A program made the translations under genes and the position numbers. Below, in pieces: positions 37,609 through 49,683 of a DNA stretch of 64,000 nucleotides (positions are counted from its first letter, which is position 1; the number at the start of each line of letters is the position of its first letter). This stretch comes from Streptococcus peroris ATCC 700780. Lineage in GTDB: Bacteria > Bacillota > Bacilli > Lactobacillales > Streptococcaceae. The stretch lies in the NCBI RefSeq assembly GCF_000187585.1, contig NZ_GL732463.1:392981-456980 (forward strand), read 5' to 3'. A model generated the notes under the pieces. It saw only the letters and a list, made by a program, of their open reading frames with translations. It was not told where the DNA came from and did no database searches.

Positions 37609-38452
37609 TGGCTACACACGTTTAGCAGCTGTAGTCGCAAATCCCATCAAACATTCCATTTCTCCCTTCATTCACAATAGCGCTTTTGAAGCAACCAATA
37701 CCAACGGTGTTTATCTAGCTTGGGAAGTAGAAGCTACTGATTTGGCAGAAACGGTTGCCAATATTCGTCGCTATCAGATGTTTGGAATCAATCTTTCTAT
37801 GCCCTACAAGGAGCAAGTGATTCCTTATCTGGATCAGTTAAGCGAAGAAGCTCGTTTGATTGGTGCGGTCAATACAGTGGTGAATCGAGAAGGAACTTTA
37901 ATCGGATATAACACAGATGGCAAGGGATTCTTTAAGAGCTTGCCTTCTTTTAAAATATCAGGGAAAAGAATGGTTTTGTTAGGAGCAGGCGGCGCAGCCA
38001 AGGCAATTTTGACACAGGCAATCTTGGATGGAGTCAGTCAGATTTCCGTCTTTGTACGCTCAGCCTCTCTTGAAAAAACAAGACCATATCTAAAAAAATT
38101 ACAAATTGAAACAGGATTCAAAGTAGATTTATTTGCTTTAGAAGATAGTCAAAAGCTTCAAGATAGCATCACTCAAGCTGATCTCTTGGTAAATGCGACC
38201 AGTGTGGGTATGGATGGAACATCTCAGCCAATCCCAACAGGTATTGTTTTACCAAAGCAGCTTTTGGTAGCAGATGTCATTTATCAACCCTTTGAGACAC
38301 CATTTCTAAAGTGGGCAAGAAGTCAGGGTAATCACGCTTTTAATGGCTTAGGTATGTTGCTCTACCAAGCTGCAGAGGCATTTGAACTATGGACAGGAAA
38401 GGAAATGCCAACTGATCAAATTTGGGAATTATTAAAACAAAAGTATCAATAA
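37598..38452 (+). CDS. aroE: Shikimate dehydrogenase
   Basis: A 284-residue NADPH-dependent enzyme. The shikimate-binding region is '[16 protein letters not shown]' and '[10 protein letters not shown]', with the catalytic Lys in the latter. The cofactor loop is '[13 protein letters not shown]' and 'NATSVGMDG' is typical. It overlaps the aroD end by 11 nt, so re-initiation or coupling is likely. aroB follows after 18 nt. Confidence 0.95.
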   Translation: MKIDGYTRLAAVVANPIKHSISPFIHNSAFEATNTNGVYLAWEVEATDLAETVANIRRYQMFGINLSMPYKEQVIPYLDQLSEEARLIGAVNTVVNREGTLIGYNTDGKGFFKSLPSFKISGKRMVLLGAGGAAKAILTQAILDGVSQISVFVRSASLEKTRPYLKKLQIETGFKVDLFALEDSQKLQDSITQADLLVNATSVGMDGTSQPIPTGIVLPKQLLVADVIYQPFETPFLKWARSQGNHAFNGLGMLLYQAAEAFELWTGKEMPTDQIWELLKQKYQ

Positions 38453-38470
38453 AGAAAAAGGAGAACTGCT

Positions 38471-39538
38471 ATGAATATCAAAATAGACCTTCCCCACCAT
38501 CCCTATGATATTCAGATTGAAAAAGGATGCCTGTCTCAAGCAGGAAAATGGTTGCGGGAACTTTGGCAACCGCAAAAAGTCGTTATCATTACCGATAACC
38601 ATGTGGCTTCCCTCTATGCAGAAAAAGTTAAATTGAGCCTAGAGGATGCTGGTTTTCAAGTGGCAGTTTTTGACTTCCTAGAGGGTGAAGAGCGAAAAAA
38701 TCTAACAACGGTTCAAAAGGCTTATGAATTTCTAGTTAAGCAAGACTTGACTCGTAGCGATGGTATCGTAGCTCTAGGTGGTGGAGTTGTTGGTGATTTG
38801 GCTGGCTTTGTAGCCTCAACTTACATGCGAGGCATTCACTTTGTTCAAATTCCAACCAGTTTGACTGCTCAAGTCGATTCTTCAATCGGTGGTAAGACAG
38901 GAGTGAATACTCCTTTTGCTAAGAATATGGTGGGAACTTTTGCCCAACCAGACGGCGTTTTGATTGATCCAACCGTTCTTGAAACCTTAGGTAAACGAGA
39001 GTTGATTGAAGGAATGGGTGAAGTCATTAAATATGGCTTAATTGAAGATCCAGAACTCTGGGACCTATTATCTGATATGGATGGTTCTGTAGAGAGTATT
39101 TTGGAGCATTCAGAAAGTTTGAATGAACATTCTTGCCAGGTCAAGCGCAAGATGGTAGTCGAGGATGAATTGGACAATGGCATTCGTCTCTATCTCAACT
39201 TTGGTCATACAATTGGCCATGCTATTGAAGCGACTGCTGGTTATGGACGCGTCATGCATGGTGAGGCAGTAGCCATGGGAATGGTTCAGGTTTCTAAGGT
39301 CGCAGAACAAAAAGGCCTCATGCCAATGGGAATCACTCAGTCTATCCGAGAAATGTGTCAGAAATTTGGCCTTCCAGTTGATTATGAAAACTGGGATGTT
39401 GATAAGCTTTATCAGGCCTTGACTCATGATAAAAAAGCGCGTGGAAACACCATGAAATTAGTTTTGGTACCAGAACTTGGTTCAGCCACTATTCACCCCG
39501 TCTCACTCGAAGAAATGAAAGATTACTTGGTAAAATAA
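38471..39538 (+). CDS. aroB: 3-dehydroquinate synthase
   Basis: A 355-residue NAD- and metal-dependent synthase converting DAHP to 3-dehydroquinate. The glycine-rich NAD site '[23 protein letters not shown]', the '[13 protein letters not shown]' loop, and the metal ligands in 'GEVIKYGLI' and '[11 protein letters not shown]...HGEAVAMGM' are all present. AAAGGAGAA precedes the ATG. aroC follows after 9 nt. Confidence 0.96.
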   Translation: MNIKIDLPHHPYDIQIEKGCLSQAGKWLRELWQPQKVVIITDNHVASLYAEKVKLSLEDAGFQVAVFDFLEGEERKNLTTVQKAYEFLVKQDLTRSDGIVALGGGVVGDLAGFVASTYMRGIHFVQIPTSLTAQVDSSIGGKTGVNTPFAKNMVGTFAQPDGVLIDPTVLETLGKRELIEGMGEVIKYGLIEDPELWDLLSDMDGSVESILEHSESLNEHSCQVKRKMVVEDELDNGIRLYLNFGHTIGHAIEATAGYGRVMHGEAVAMGMVQVSKVAEQKGLMPMGITQSIREMCQKFGLPVDYENWDVDKLYQALTHDKKARGNTMKLVLVPELGSATIHPVSLEEMKDYLVK

Positions 39539-39547
39539 GGAGAATGT

Positions 39548-40714
39548 ATGAGATATTTAACAGCAGGAGAATCACACGGTCCTCGTCTGACAGCAATTAT
39601 TGAAGGAATTCCAGCAGGCCTTCCTTTAACTGCCAAGGATATCAATGAGGATCTCAAACGTCGCCAAGGAGGTTACGGTCGTGGTGGCCGCATGAAGATT
39701 GAGAGTGATCAGGTTGTCTTTACTTCTGGTGTTCGTCATGGAAAGACGACAGGGGCTCCCATTACCATGGATGTCATTAACAAAGACCACCAAAAATGGT
39801 TGGATATCATGTCTGCAGAGGATATTGAAGACAAACTTAAAAGCAAACGAAAAATCACTCATCCTCGCCCTGGTCACGCTGACTTGGTAGGAGGTATCAA
39901 ATACCGCTTTGATGATCTGCGAAATTCCCTGGAACGTTCATCTGCCCGTGAAACGACTATGCGAGTAGCAGTCGGGGCTGTAGCTAAACGACTATTGGCT
40001 GAGCTTGATATTGAAATTGCTAACCATGTTGTTGTCTTTGGTGGTAAGGAAATCGATGTTCCAGAAAACTTGACAGTCGCAGAGATTAAGAAACTAGCTG
40101 CCCAGTCAGAAGTTTCTATCGTTAACCAAGAACGTGAGCAGGAGATCAAGGACTATATTGATCAAATCAAACGTGATGGAGATACTATCGGTGGAGTTGT
40201 TGAAACTGTTGTTGGAGGTGTTCCGGTTGGTCTGGGTTCATATGTCCAATGGGATCGCAAACTAGATGCACGATTAGCTCAAGCAGTTGTTTCAATCAAT
40301 GCCTTTAAGGGTGTGGAGTTTGGTCTTGGCTTTAAAGCAGGGTATCTCAAGGGTAGCCAAGTCATGGATGAAATCCTCTGGTCACCAGAAGATGGCTATA
40401 CTCGTCGAACTAATAACCTTGGAGGATTTGAAGGTGGTATGACCAATGGACAACCAATTGTTGTTCGCGGAGTTATGAAACCTATCCCGACCCTCTACAA
40501 GCCACTGATGAGCGTTGATATTGAAACCCATGAGCCTTATAAAGCAACAGTAGAGAGAAGTGATCCAACTGCTCTTCCAGCGGCTGGTGTCGTTATGGAA
40601 GCAGTCGTAGCAACGGTCTTGGCCCAAGAAATTCTAGAGAAATTCTCCTCAGATAATCTGGAGGAATTAAAAGAAGCTGTTGCTAAACATCGGGAGTATA
40701 CAAAGAAATATTAA
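39548..40714 (+). CDS. aroC: Chorismate synthase
   Basis: A 388-residue flavin-dependent enzyme making chorismate from EPSP. Signature segments are '[21 protein letters not shown]', '[15 protein letters not shown]', 'RPGHADL' and '[21 protein letters not shown]'. The C-terminal '[15 protein letters not shown]'-like block is also present (here [12 protein letters not shown]). Closely spaced between aroB and tyrA. Confidence 0.97.
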   Translation: MRYLTAGESHGPRLTAIIEGIPAGLPLTAKDINEDLKRRQGGYGRGGRMKIESDQVVFTSGVRHGKTTGAPITMDVINKDHQKWLDIMSAEDIEDKLKSKRKITHPRPGHADLVGGIKYRFDDLRNSLERSSARETTMRVAVGAVAKRLLAELDIEIANHVVVFGGKEIDVPENLTVAEIKKLAAQSEVSIVNQEREQEIKDYIDQIKRDGDTIGGVVETVVGGVPVGLGSYVQWDRKLDARLAQAVVSINAFKGVEFGLGFKAGYLKGSQVMDEILWSPEDGYTRRTNNLGGFEGGMTNGQPIVVRGVMKPIPTLYKPLMSVDIETHEPYKATVERSDPTALPAAGVVMEAVVATVLAQEILEKFSSDNLEELKEAVAKHREYTKKY

Positions 40715-40723
40715 GGAGTTCTT

Positions 40724-41827
40724 ATGGCAAAAACCATCTATATCGCAGGATTGGGTTTGATTGGTGCTTCCATGGCACTCGGAATCAAGCGGGATCATCC
40801 TGATTATGAAATTTTAGGATACAATCGTAGTCAAGCGTCCAGAGATATTGCCTTGGAGCGAGGGATGATTGATCGTGCGACGGATGATTTTGCCAGTTTT
40901 GCTCCACTTGCGGATATTATTATTTTGTCACTTCCTATCCAACAAACACTTGATTTTATCGAGAAGTTGGCAAGCATAGATTTAAAGGAAGGCGTCATTA
41001 TTTCCGATGCTGGATCGACCAAGTCAACAATCGTATCTACAGCTGAGAAGTATTTTGCAGATAAGTCTGTTCGCTTTGTTGGAGCGCATCCCATGGCAGG
41101 GAGCCACAAGACAGGAGCGGCGTCTGCCGATGTCAACCTTTTTGAAAATGCCTATTATATCTTCACGCCATCTAGTCTGACAACTTCGGATACGCTCGAA
41201 GAAATGAGAGATTTGCTATCAGGTCTTCATGCTCGTTTCATTGAAATTGATGCTGAAGAGCATGACCGAGTGACGTCTCAGATTAGTCATTTTCCACATA
41301 TTTTAGCATCAGGTTTGATGGGGCAAACTGCAAGTTATGCTGAAGAGCATGAAATGGCGCGGCGCTTTGCGGCCGGTGGATTTCGAGATATGACTCGGAT
41401 TGCTGAAAGTGAGCCTGGTATGTGGACTTCTATCCTCTTATCAAATCGAGAGACCATTATGGAACGCATCGAGGATTTCAAGGGGCGTTTGGACGAGATT
41501 GAGCAAGCCATTAGCAAAGGTGATGAAAACCAAATCTGGAACTTTTTTAATCAAGCACGTGAGCAACGTCAAGCTATGGAAATCCATAAACGTGGAGGAG
41601 TAGATAGCTCATATGATCTCTATATAGACGTTCCCGATGAGGAAGATGTGATTTTACGCATCTTGGAATTGCTACGTGGAACTTCTTTGGTCAATATCCA
41701 TATCAATGAGGAAAATCGTGAGGATGTTCACGGGATTCTGCAAATTTCCTTTAAGAATGCTCAGGATTTAAAACGTGCTGAGCAAGTCATTACAGAAAAT
41801 ACTGACTACACAGTCGTTATTAAATAA
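40724..41827 (+). CDS. tyrA: Prephenate dehydrogenase
   Basis: A 367-residue NAD-dependent enzyme leading to tyrosine. The N-terminal nucleotide loop is '[15 protein letters not shown]' and the catalytic region holds '[13 protein letters not shown]' and '[14 protein letters not shown]'. The C-terminal ACT-type domain (about residues 295-367, '[21 protein letters not shown]...VNIHINEE') probably mediates tyrosine feedback. The ylbF-like gene begins 11 nt downstream. Confidence 0.94.
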   Translation: MAKTIYIAGLGLIGASMALGIKRDHPDYEILGYNRSQASRDIALERGMIDRATDDFASFAPLADIIILSLPIQQTLDFIEKLASIDLKEGVIISDAGSTKSTIVSTAEKYFADKSVRFVGAHPMAGSHKTGAASADVNLFENAYYIFTPSSLTTSDTLEEMRDLLSGLHARFIEIDAEEHDRVTSQISHFPHILASGLMGQTASYAEEHEMARRFAAGGFRDMTRIAESEPGMWTSILLSNRETIMERIEDFKGRLDEIEQAISKGDENQIWNFFNQAREQRQAMEIHKRGGVDSSYDLYIDVPDEEDVILRILELLRGTSLVNIHINEENREDVHGILQISFKNAQDLKRAEQVITENTDYTVVIK

Positions 41828-41838
41828 GGAGGACAATT

Positions 41839-44015
<2,177 letters not shown>

Positions 44016-44019
<4 letters not shown>

Positions 44020-44867
44020 AAATTGCCTATCTAGGTCCCAAAGGATCTTTTTCGCACCATGTGGTGCAAACGGCTTTTCCTCATGAGGAGCTAGAGCCTT
44101 TTTCAAATATTACAGACGTTATCAAGGCCTATGAACAAGGTTTGGTAGACTATTCAGTAGTGCCAGTTGAAAATTCCATTGAAGGTAGTGTTCATGAGAC
44201 TTTGGACTACCTATTTCATCAAGCACGTATTCAAGCTATAGCGGAGATTGTGCAGCCAATCCATCAACAGCTGATGGCAGTACCAGGACAGTCTAAAATA
44301 GAGAAAATCTTTTCTCATCCGCAGGCCTTGGCTCAAGGGAAGAAATTTATCGATGAACATTTTCCAGATGCTCAATTAGAAGTCACTGCAAGTACAGCTT
44401 ACGCTGCGCGATATGTTTCTGAACATCCAGATCAACCATTTGCGGCCATTGCCCCAAAAAGTTCTGCTGAGGAATATGGACTAGAATTGGTCGCTCAAGA
44501 TATTCAGGAAATGGAAGCTAATTTCACTCGTTTCTGGGTTTTGGGACCGAACTTACCCCAAATCCCTTTGGATGCAGATACTGAAAAGATGAGTTTAGCC
44601 TTGACCTTGCCAGATAATCTTCCAGGAGCATTATATAAGGCGCTTTCCACCTTTGCCTGGAGAGGCATTGATTTGACTAAGATTGAGAGTCGTCCGCTTA
44701 AAACAGCCTTAGGTGAGTATTTCTTTATTATTGATGTGGATTATTCAGAAAAAGAATTGGTGCATTTTGCACAAAAAGAATTAGAAGCCATTGGAATTCA
44801 CTATAAAACATTGGGGGCCTATCCCATCTATATGATAAAAGACCAAGGAAGGAGAGCATATGAGTAA
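44016..44867 (+). CDS. pheA: Prephenate dehydratase
   Basis: A 283-residue monofunctional enzyme leading to phenylalanine. The dehydratase domain has 'AYLGPKGSFSHHV', 'VVPVENSIEGSVHETLDYL' and 'ANFTRFWVLG' (the T-R-F motif). The C-terminal ACT domain carries 'LPGALYKALSTFAWRGIDLTKIESRPLK', the E-S-R-P phenylalanine feedback site. Overlaps aroK and the LCP gene, so it is translationally coupled on both sides. Confidence 0.95.
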
Positions 44868-46188
44868 AGAAAATCCTCTCAGCCATCACGAAAAACTACG
44901 TTATGACTATCTCTTAAAAAATATCTACTATCTAAATGATAAAGAAAAGAGAGAGTTTGCTTTTTTACAAGATAAGTTAGAAGGTAAACGAGAAGAGAGT
45001 TCAGCTGCTGAAGAAAAAGAAGAAATTCAAGAATATACTAACTCTAACACAGGCCTTCCAAGTTATACGAATCGAAGTCGAGCTAGTCGTCGTAGTAGTC
45101 TCTCTCAACCTAAAGCTAAGATTCCCAAACAGCAGAAACCAAAGAAACCTAAGAAAAAAAGAGTCTTTCATTTTAAACGGATCCTTGCTTGGATAGGAAT
45201 GCTTTTGCTTGTCGCAGCATTAGGAATGCTTTTCATGTTCTTGAAAGGGTTCCAATCAGCCAATCCGAACAGCTCAAATGGGGTAAAAGATGCTAAAGCC
45301 GCTCAGGTTGAAGTCTTCAATGGACAGGATACACGAGACGGAGTGAATATTCTTATTTTGGGAACGGATGGCCGTATTGGACAGAATAGTGCCGAAACTC
45401 GGACAGATTCCATCATGGTTCTTAATGTTAGTGGTAAAGATAAAAAGCTTAAACTAGTTAGCTTTATGCGGGATAACCTCGTTTATATTGATGGTTATAG
45501 CCAAGTCATTAACGGCCAAAAACAAGCTGACCATAAATTAAACTTGGCCTACGAATTGGGTGAACAAGAAGGAAAAAAAGGGGCTGAGATGGTACGTAAA
45601 GTCCTTAAAGATAATTTTGATTTAGATATCAAATATTATGCCCTTGTAGATTTCCAAGCCTTTGCGACTGCAATCGATACGCTTTTCCCAGATGGTGTTA
45701 CGATTGATGCTCAATTTTCAACGTTAAACGGAGCTCCAGTGACAGCTGCAGAAGTTGGAGATGATTTGCATGAAAAAGATGGTGAATCACCTACCCAAAT
45801 CATTCGTAGTGGTACACAGCAGATGAACGGCTCAACTCTTCTAAATTATGCTCGTTTTCGTGATGATGACGAAGGAGATTATGGGCGTACACGTAGACAG
45901 CAACAAGTCATGACAGCTGTTTTACAGCAGATTAAGGATCCTACAAAACTTTTTACAGGTTCAGAAGCGCTAGGGAAAGTATTTGGTATGACCTCTACAA
46001 ACCTTCCATATACCTTCTTATTGACCAATGGATTATCCGTCCTTGAAGGAGGTCAGAATGGTATTGAAAAACTAACAATACCAGAGCTTGGAGACTGGGT
46101 AGACGATTACGATGTCTATGGAGGCCAAGCTCTTCGAGTGAATCAAAAAGCCTACCAGAACAAGTTAGCTCAAATGGGATTTAGATAA
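44860..46188 (+). CDS. LytR-CpsA-Psr (LCP) family glycopolymer ligase
   Basis: A 442-residue membrane protein. A long basic and glutamate-rich cytosolic N-terminus (residues 1-105) leads to one transmembrane helix (about 108-129) and an extracellular LCP catalytic domain. The domain motifs are 'ILILGTDGR', 'ETRTDSIMVLNV' (the R-x-D-S metal/pyrophosphate site), 'VSFMRDNLVYI', 'KLNLAYELG' and 'YARFRDDDEGDYGRTRRQQQV'. LCP enzymes attach teichoic acid or capsule from lipid carriers to peptidoglycan. Its position before a teichoic-acid-type locus fits. Overlaps pheA by 8 nt. Confidence 0.92.
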   Translation: MSKENPLSHHEKLRYDYLLKNIYYLNDKEKREFAFLQDKLEGKREESSAAEEKEEIQEYTNSNTGLPSYTNRSRASRRSSLSQPKAKIPKQQKPKKPKKKRVFHFKRILAWIGMLLLVAALGMLFMFLKGFQSANPNSSNGVKDAKAAQVEVFNGQDTRDGVNILILGTDGRIGQNSAETRTDSIMVLNVSGKDKKLKLVSFMRDNLVYIDGYSQVINGQKQADHKLNLAYELGEQEGKKGAEMVRKVLKDNFDLDIKYYALVDFQAFATAIDTLFPDGVTIDAQFSTLNGAPVTAAEVGDDLHEKDGESPTQIIRSGTQQMNGSTLLNYARFRDDDEGDYGRTRRQQQVMTAVLQQIKDPTKLFTGSEALGKVFGMTSTNLPYTFLLTNGLSVLEGGQNGIEKLTIPELGDWVDDYDVYGGQALRVNQKAYQNKLAQMGFR

Positions 46189-46203
46189 TAAGTAGCAAAT
46201 CAG

Positions 46204-46250
46204 TCAAAGCTTGAAGCATCAAAAAATGGGTGCCTCGAGCTTTGATTTTT
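46204..46250 (+). terminator. Intrinsic terminator after the aro-LCP operon
   Basis: TCAAAGCT...AGCTTTGA stem with inner GCA/TGC pairs and a following T-tract. Confidence 0.75.
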
Positions 46251-46328
46251 AACATTATCAGATGGATTTTTTGACCATTTTTTGGTATAATAAAACGATG
46301 TAATTCTATTGAAGAGGAAGAAACTGAG

Positions 46329-47165
46329 ATGAGTGATTTAAAGGCAATTCAAGCTCGTAGCCTAGAGATGGCTGAATACTTTGTCGCCTTTTGTAAAGAA
46401 CATGATTTACTCTGTTATTTGTGTGGTGGCGGAGCTATTGGGGCTTTACGACATAAGGGTTTTATCCCTTGGGATGATGATTTAGACTTCTTTATGCCAC
46501 GCAAGGATTATGAAAAATTAGCAGAGCTATGGCCTCGTTATGCGGACGAGCGTTACTTCCTCTCAAAAAGTTCTATAGACTTTGTCGACCGTAATCTCTT
46601 TATCACTATTAGAGATAAGGAAACAACATGCATCAAGCCATATCAACAAGATTTGGACCTTCCACACGGATTGGCTCTTGACGTTCTTCCTTTGGACTAC
46701 TACCCTAAAAATCCAGCAGATCGCAAGAAACAGGTCCGTTGGGCTTTGATTTATTCCCTCTTTTGTGCACAAACCATTCCAGAAAAGCATGGAGCTCTCA
46801 TGAAATGGGGAAGTACCATTTTATTAGGATTAACTCCTAAAGCCCTTCGTTATCGTATTTGGAAAAAGGCTGAGAAAGAAATGACCAAGTATGGACTAGC
46901 TGAAAGTGATGGCATTACAGAATTATGCTCAGGACCTGGCTATATGAAAAATAAATATCCAATCCAAGCCTTTGAAGATAAAATTCTCTTACCATTCGAA
47001 GGAACAGAAATGCCAATTCCAGTTGGATATGATGCCTATCTTAGCACAGCTTTTGGAGATTATATGACACCACCGCCGGCAGAAAAGCAAGTGCCACATC
47101 ATGATGCCGTTATATCAGATATGGATAAAAGCTATGTAGAATATAAGGGAGAATATGGTGGATAA
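46329..47165 (+). CDS. LicD family phosphotransferase (LicD3-like)
   Basis: A 278-residue LicD/nucleotidyltransferase-fold protein. The hallmark is 'CGGGAIGALRHKGFIPWDDDLDFFMPRKDY', with the D-D-D-x-D metal motif. LicD proteins transfer phosphocholine (or phosphoribitol-type groups) from a CDP carrier to sugars of teichoic acids or capsule. Context (LCP upstream, glycosyltransferases and a polymerase downstream) matches what I recall as the pneumococcal lic3 teichoic-acid region, where licD3 is followed by two glycosyltransferases and the polymerase. Strong ribosome site (AGAGGAAG) and own TGGTATAAT promoter about 60 nt upstream. Overlaps the next gene by 11 nt. Confidence 0.85.
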   Translation: MSDLKAIQARSLEMAEYFVAFCKEHDLLCYLCGGGAIGALRHKGFIPWDDDLDFFMPRKDYEKLAELWPRYADERYFLSKSSIDFVDRNLFITIRDKETTCIKPYQQDLDLPHGLALDVLPLDYYPKNPADRKKQVRWALIYSLFCAQTIPEKHGALMKWGSTILLGLTPKALRYRIWKKAEKEMTKYGLAESDGITELCSGPGYMKNKYPIQAFEDKILLPFEGTEMPIPVGYDAYLSTAFGDYMTPPPAEKQVPHHDAVISDMDKSYVEYKGEYGG

Positions 47166-48258
47166 GAAAAAAATTCTATTTTTTATGTGGTCCTTCTCTC
47201 TAGGTGGAGGTGCAGAAAAAATCCTTTCAACGATTGTTTCAAACTTGGATCCGAAGAAGTATGATATAGATATCCTTGAAATAGAACATTTTGACAAAGG
47301 ATACGAACCAGTACCTGACAATGTGAGAATTTTAAAAGCCCTTCAAGATTATCGCCAACCAAGATGGTTAAGAGCGCTATTGTGGAGATTGAGAATTTAT
47401 TTCCCGAGATTAACAAGACGCCTACTTGTAAAAGATCAATATGATGTAGAGGTGTCTTTTACCATTATGAATCCTCCTCTTTTATTTTCTAAACGAAAAG
47501 AAGTGAAGAAAATTTCTTGGATTCATGGAAGTATTGAAGAATTTTTAACAGATAGTTCGAAACGCGAATCTCATAAACGTCAGTTAGATGCTGCTGATAG
47601 GATAGTAGGAATTTCAAAGAAAACTAGCTATTCTATCAAAGAAGTTTTTCCAGAGTACTCAAAGAAATTGATAACAGTCTATAATGGCTATAATTTTGAA
47701 AGTATTTTGAAAAAATCAAGAGAGAAGATTGATATTGAAATAGAACCTCAAAGTATCTGCACAATTGGTCGCATTGAAGAAAATAAAGGCTCTGATCGAG
47801 TTGTTGAAGTAATACGGCTTTTACACCAACAAGGAAAGAAATATCACCTCTATTTTATAGGGGCTGGTGATATGGAAGAGGAGCTGAAAAAAAAGGTTCA
47901 AGCATACCAACTTGAAGATTATATACACTTTTTGGGGTATCAAAAGAATCCTTATCAGTATCTGTCCCATATGAAAGTCCTCTTATCCATGTCCAAACAG
48001 GAAGGTTTCCCTGGGGTCTATGTTGAAGCTTTGAGCCTGGGTATTTCTTTTGTATCAACAGAAGTAGGTGGTGCAGAGGAATTGTCTCAGGAAGGACGAT
48101 TTGGTAAAATCGTTGAAAGTAATCAAGAAGCAGCTCAAGAGATTGAAAACTACATGACAGCTGCATCAAATTTTGATGCCAATGAGGCCAGCAAATTTAT
48201 TCAGCAATTTACGATTGCAAAACAAATTGAACAAGTAGAAAAACTAATAGAGGAGTAG
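47155..48258 (+). CDS. GT4-family glycosyltransferase
   Basis: A 367-residue GT-B glycosyltransferase. The N-terminal acceptor loop is 'WSFSLGGGAEKILSTIVSNL'. The C-terminal group-1 domain has 'SICTIGRIEENKGSDRVVEVIRLL', and the donor-binding E-x7-E element is in 'KQEGFPGVYVEALSLGISFVSTEVGGAEEL'. It probably adds a sugar such as GalNAc to the lipid-linked teichoic-acid repeat by analogy with the pneumococcal locus (inference). GGGAG stands 4 nt before the ATG. The start lies inside the end of licD and the next gene follows after one base. Confidence 0.85.
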   Translation: MVDKKKILFFMWSFSLGGGAEKILSTIVSNLDPKKYDIDILEIEHFDKGYEPVPDNVRILKALQDYRQPRWLRALLWRLRIYFPRLTRRLLVKDQYDVEVSFTIMNPPLLFSKRKEVKKISWIHGSIEEFLTDSSKRESHKRQLDAADRIVGISKKTSYSIKEVFPEYSKKLITVYNGYNFESILKKSREKIDIEIEPQSICTIGRIEENKGSDRVVEVIRLLHQQGKKYHLYFIGAGDMEEELKKKVQAYQLEDYIHFLGYQKNPYQYLSHMKVLLSMSKQEGFPGVYVEALSLGISFVSTEVGGAEELSQEGRFGKIVESNQEAAQEIENYMTAASNFDANEASKFIQQFTIAKQIEQVEKLIEE

Positions 48259-48259
48259 C

Positions 48260-49246
48260 ATGGAAACTGCATTAATTAGTGTCATTGTTCCTGTTTATAA
48301 TGTGGCGCAATACCTTGAAAAATCAATAGCATCCATTCAGCAACAAACTTATGAAAATCTCGAAATTATCCTTGTTGATGATGGTTCTACAGATGAAAGT
48401 GGAAAAATTGCAGAAGAAATAGCACTTGTAGATCAGCGGATAAAAGTATACCACCAAATGAATCAAGGACAATCGCAAGCAAGAAACTACGGAAGAGATT
48501 TAGCAAATGGTCAATACTTAATTTTTATTGACTCAGATGACTATATTCATCCTGAGATGATTGCTACCTTATATAAACAATTAGTCAAAGAAGATGCGGA
48601 TGTTTCTAGTTGTGGTGTTATGAACGTATATTCAAATAGTGAAACACCACAGTCAGTAAATATAAACGATTACTTTGTTTATGATTCAAAAGATTTTTTG
48701 AGAGAATATCTAGTAGGAGAAAAAGTTCCAGGTAGTATTTGTAACAAATTGATAAAAAAAGAGATAGCTAAGAGCCTATCTTTTCCTATCGGGAAAATAT
48801 ATGAGGATGCGTATTATCATTTTGATTTGATTAACGTAGCCAAGAAGTATGTTATAAATACTAAGCCACACTATTATTATTTTCATAGAGGCGATAGTTC
48901 CACAACAAAACCATTTTCTGAAAAAGATCTTTCTTGTGTGGACGTATATGAAATATTTTATAATTATGTTATATCTTACTATCCAGAATTGCAAAAAGAG
49001 GCTTTTTTCAGACTGGCTCATGCACATTTTGTTGTTTTAGATAAGATGCTTTTAGATGAGAATTTCAAAGAGTTTAAAGATTATCCAAGGATTTATGGAT
49101 ATTTAAAAAAACATGCCTTTGCTATTTTTAAGAATAGTATTTTTAGAAAAGGAAGACGTATCAGTGCCTTAGCACTATTTGCAAATATAAAATTTTACCG
49201 AATATTATTATTAAAAAATATTGAGCAATCGAAAAAAATTAATTAG
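48260..49246 (+). CDS. GT2-family glycosyltransferase
   Basis: A 328-residue GT-A glycosyltransferase. The N-terminal family-2 domain reads 'ISVIVPVYNVAQYLEKSIASIQQQTYENLEIILVDDGSTDES' and the metal-binding D-x-D region is 'IFIDSDDYIHPEM'. The C-terminal third is AT-rich and divergent, probably acceptor-specific. It is expected to act on the same lipid-linked repeat unit as the GT4 gene just upstream. GAGGAGT precedes the ATG. Confidence 0.85.
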   Translation: METALISVIVPVYNVAQYLEKSIASIQQQTYENLEIILVDDGSTDESGKIAEEIALVDQRIKVYHQMNQGQSQARNYGRDLANGQYLIFIDSDDYIHPEMIATLYKQLVKEDADVSSCGVMNVYSNSETPQSVNINDYFVYDSKDFLREYLVGEKVPGSICNKLIKKEIAKSLSFPIGKIYEDAYYHFDLINVAKKYVINTKPHYYYFHRGDSSTTKPFSEKDLSCVDVYEIFYNYVISYYPELQKEAFFRLAHAHFVVLDKMLLDENFKEFKDYPRIYGYLKKHAFAIFKNSIFRKGRRISALALFANIKFYRILLLKNIEQSKKIN

Positions 49247-49261
49247 AAAAGGAGGGAAGAG

Positions 49262-49672
49262 ATGGTTGATGGCAAACGAATTTTGTTAACGATTACGATT
49301 CTAAGTTATATCGTTACCATAATAAGTGGAATCAGTTATTTGTTCTCCAGTAACAACGTAGGACTTCTGACAACTTTGCTTTTGCTCTTAATTAGTAGTC
49401 TGCTACTTTGCTGGAATAATATCAAATACTATTTGATTCACTTTATATTCTTTATTACAATTTTTATTTTTTTGGTATCTAGACCTACCATCGATTATTT
49501 CAGAGATGGAGCACTAGACACTTACCAACCGATAGCTTATAGATTTGCTTTCCTAGTTGTTATTGTATCCATTTTAGGATTGACAATAGGTGGATTTATA
49601 GCCAATTATTATCTTGCTCGTAAAAGTAAAGCTCCTGTCATAGTGGAAAAAAATCGCATGTCAATTATGTAA
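49262..49672 (+). CDS. N-terminal fragment of a frameshifted repeat-unit polymerase (TarP/Wzy-like)
   Basis: A 136-residue piece with about four transmembrane helices and a good ribosome site (GGAGGGAAGAG). It ends at a TAA (49670-49672) soon after an A7 run at 49647-49653. Adding one A there makes the frame read on without a stop as V-E-K-K-S-H-V-N-Y-V-K-K-L-R and join the following fragment in phase, giving one 488-residue membrane protein over 49262-50727. In the equivalent pneumococcal position lies the teichoic-acid polymerase TarP. Either the gene is broken or slippage-controlled, or the sequence has an indel error. Confidence 0.7.
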   Translation: MVDGKRILLTITILSYIVTIISGISYLFSSNNVGLLTTLLLLLISSLLLCWNNIKYYLIHFIFFITIFIFLVSRPTIDYFRDGALDTYQPIAYRFAFLVVIVSILGLTIGGFIANYYLARKSKAPVIVEKNRMSIM

Positions 49673-49683
49673 AAAAATTACGC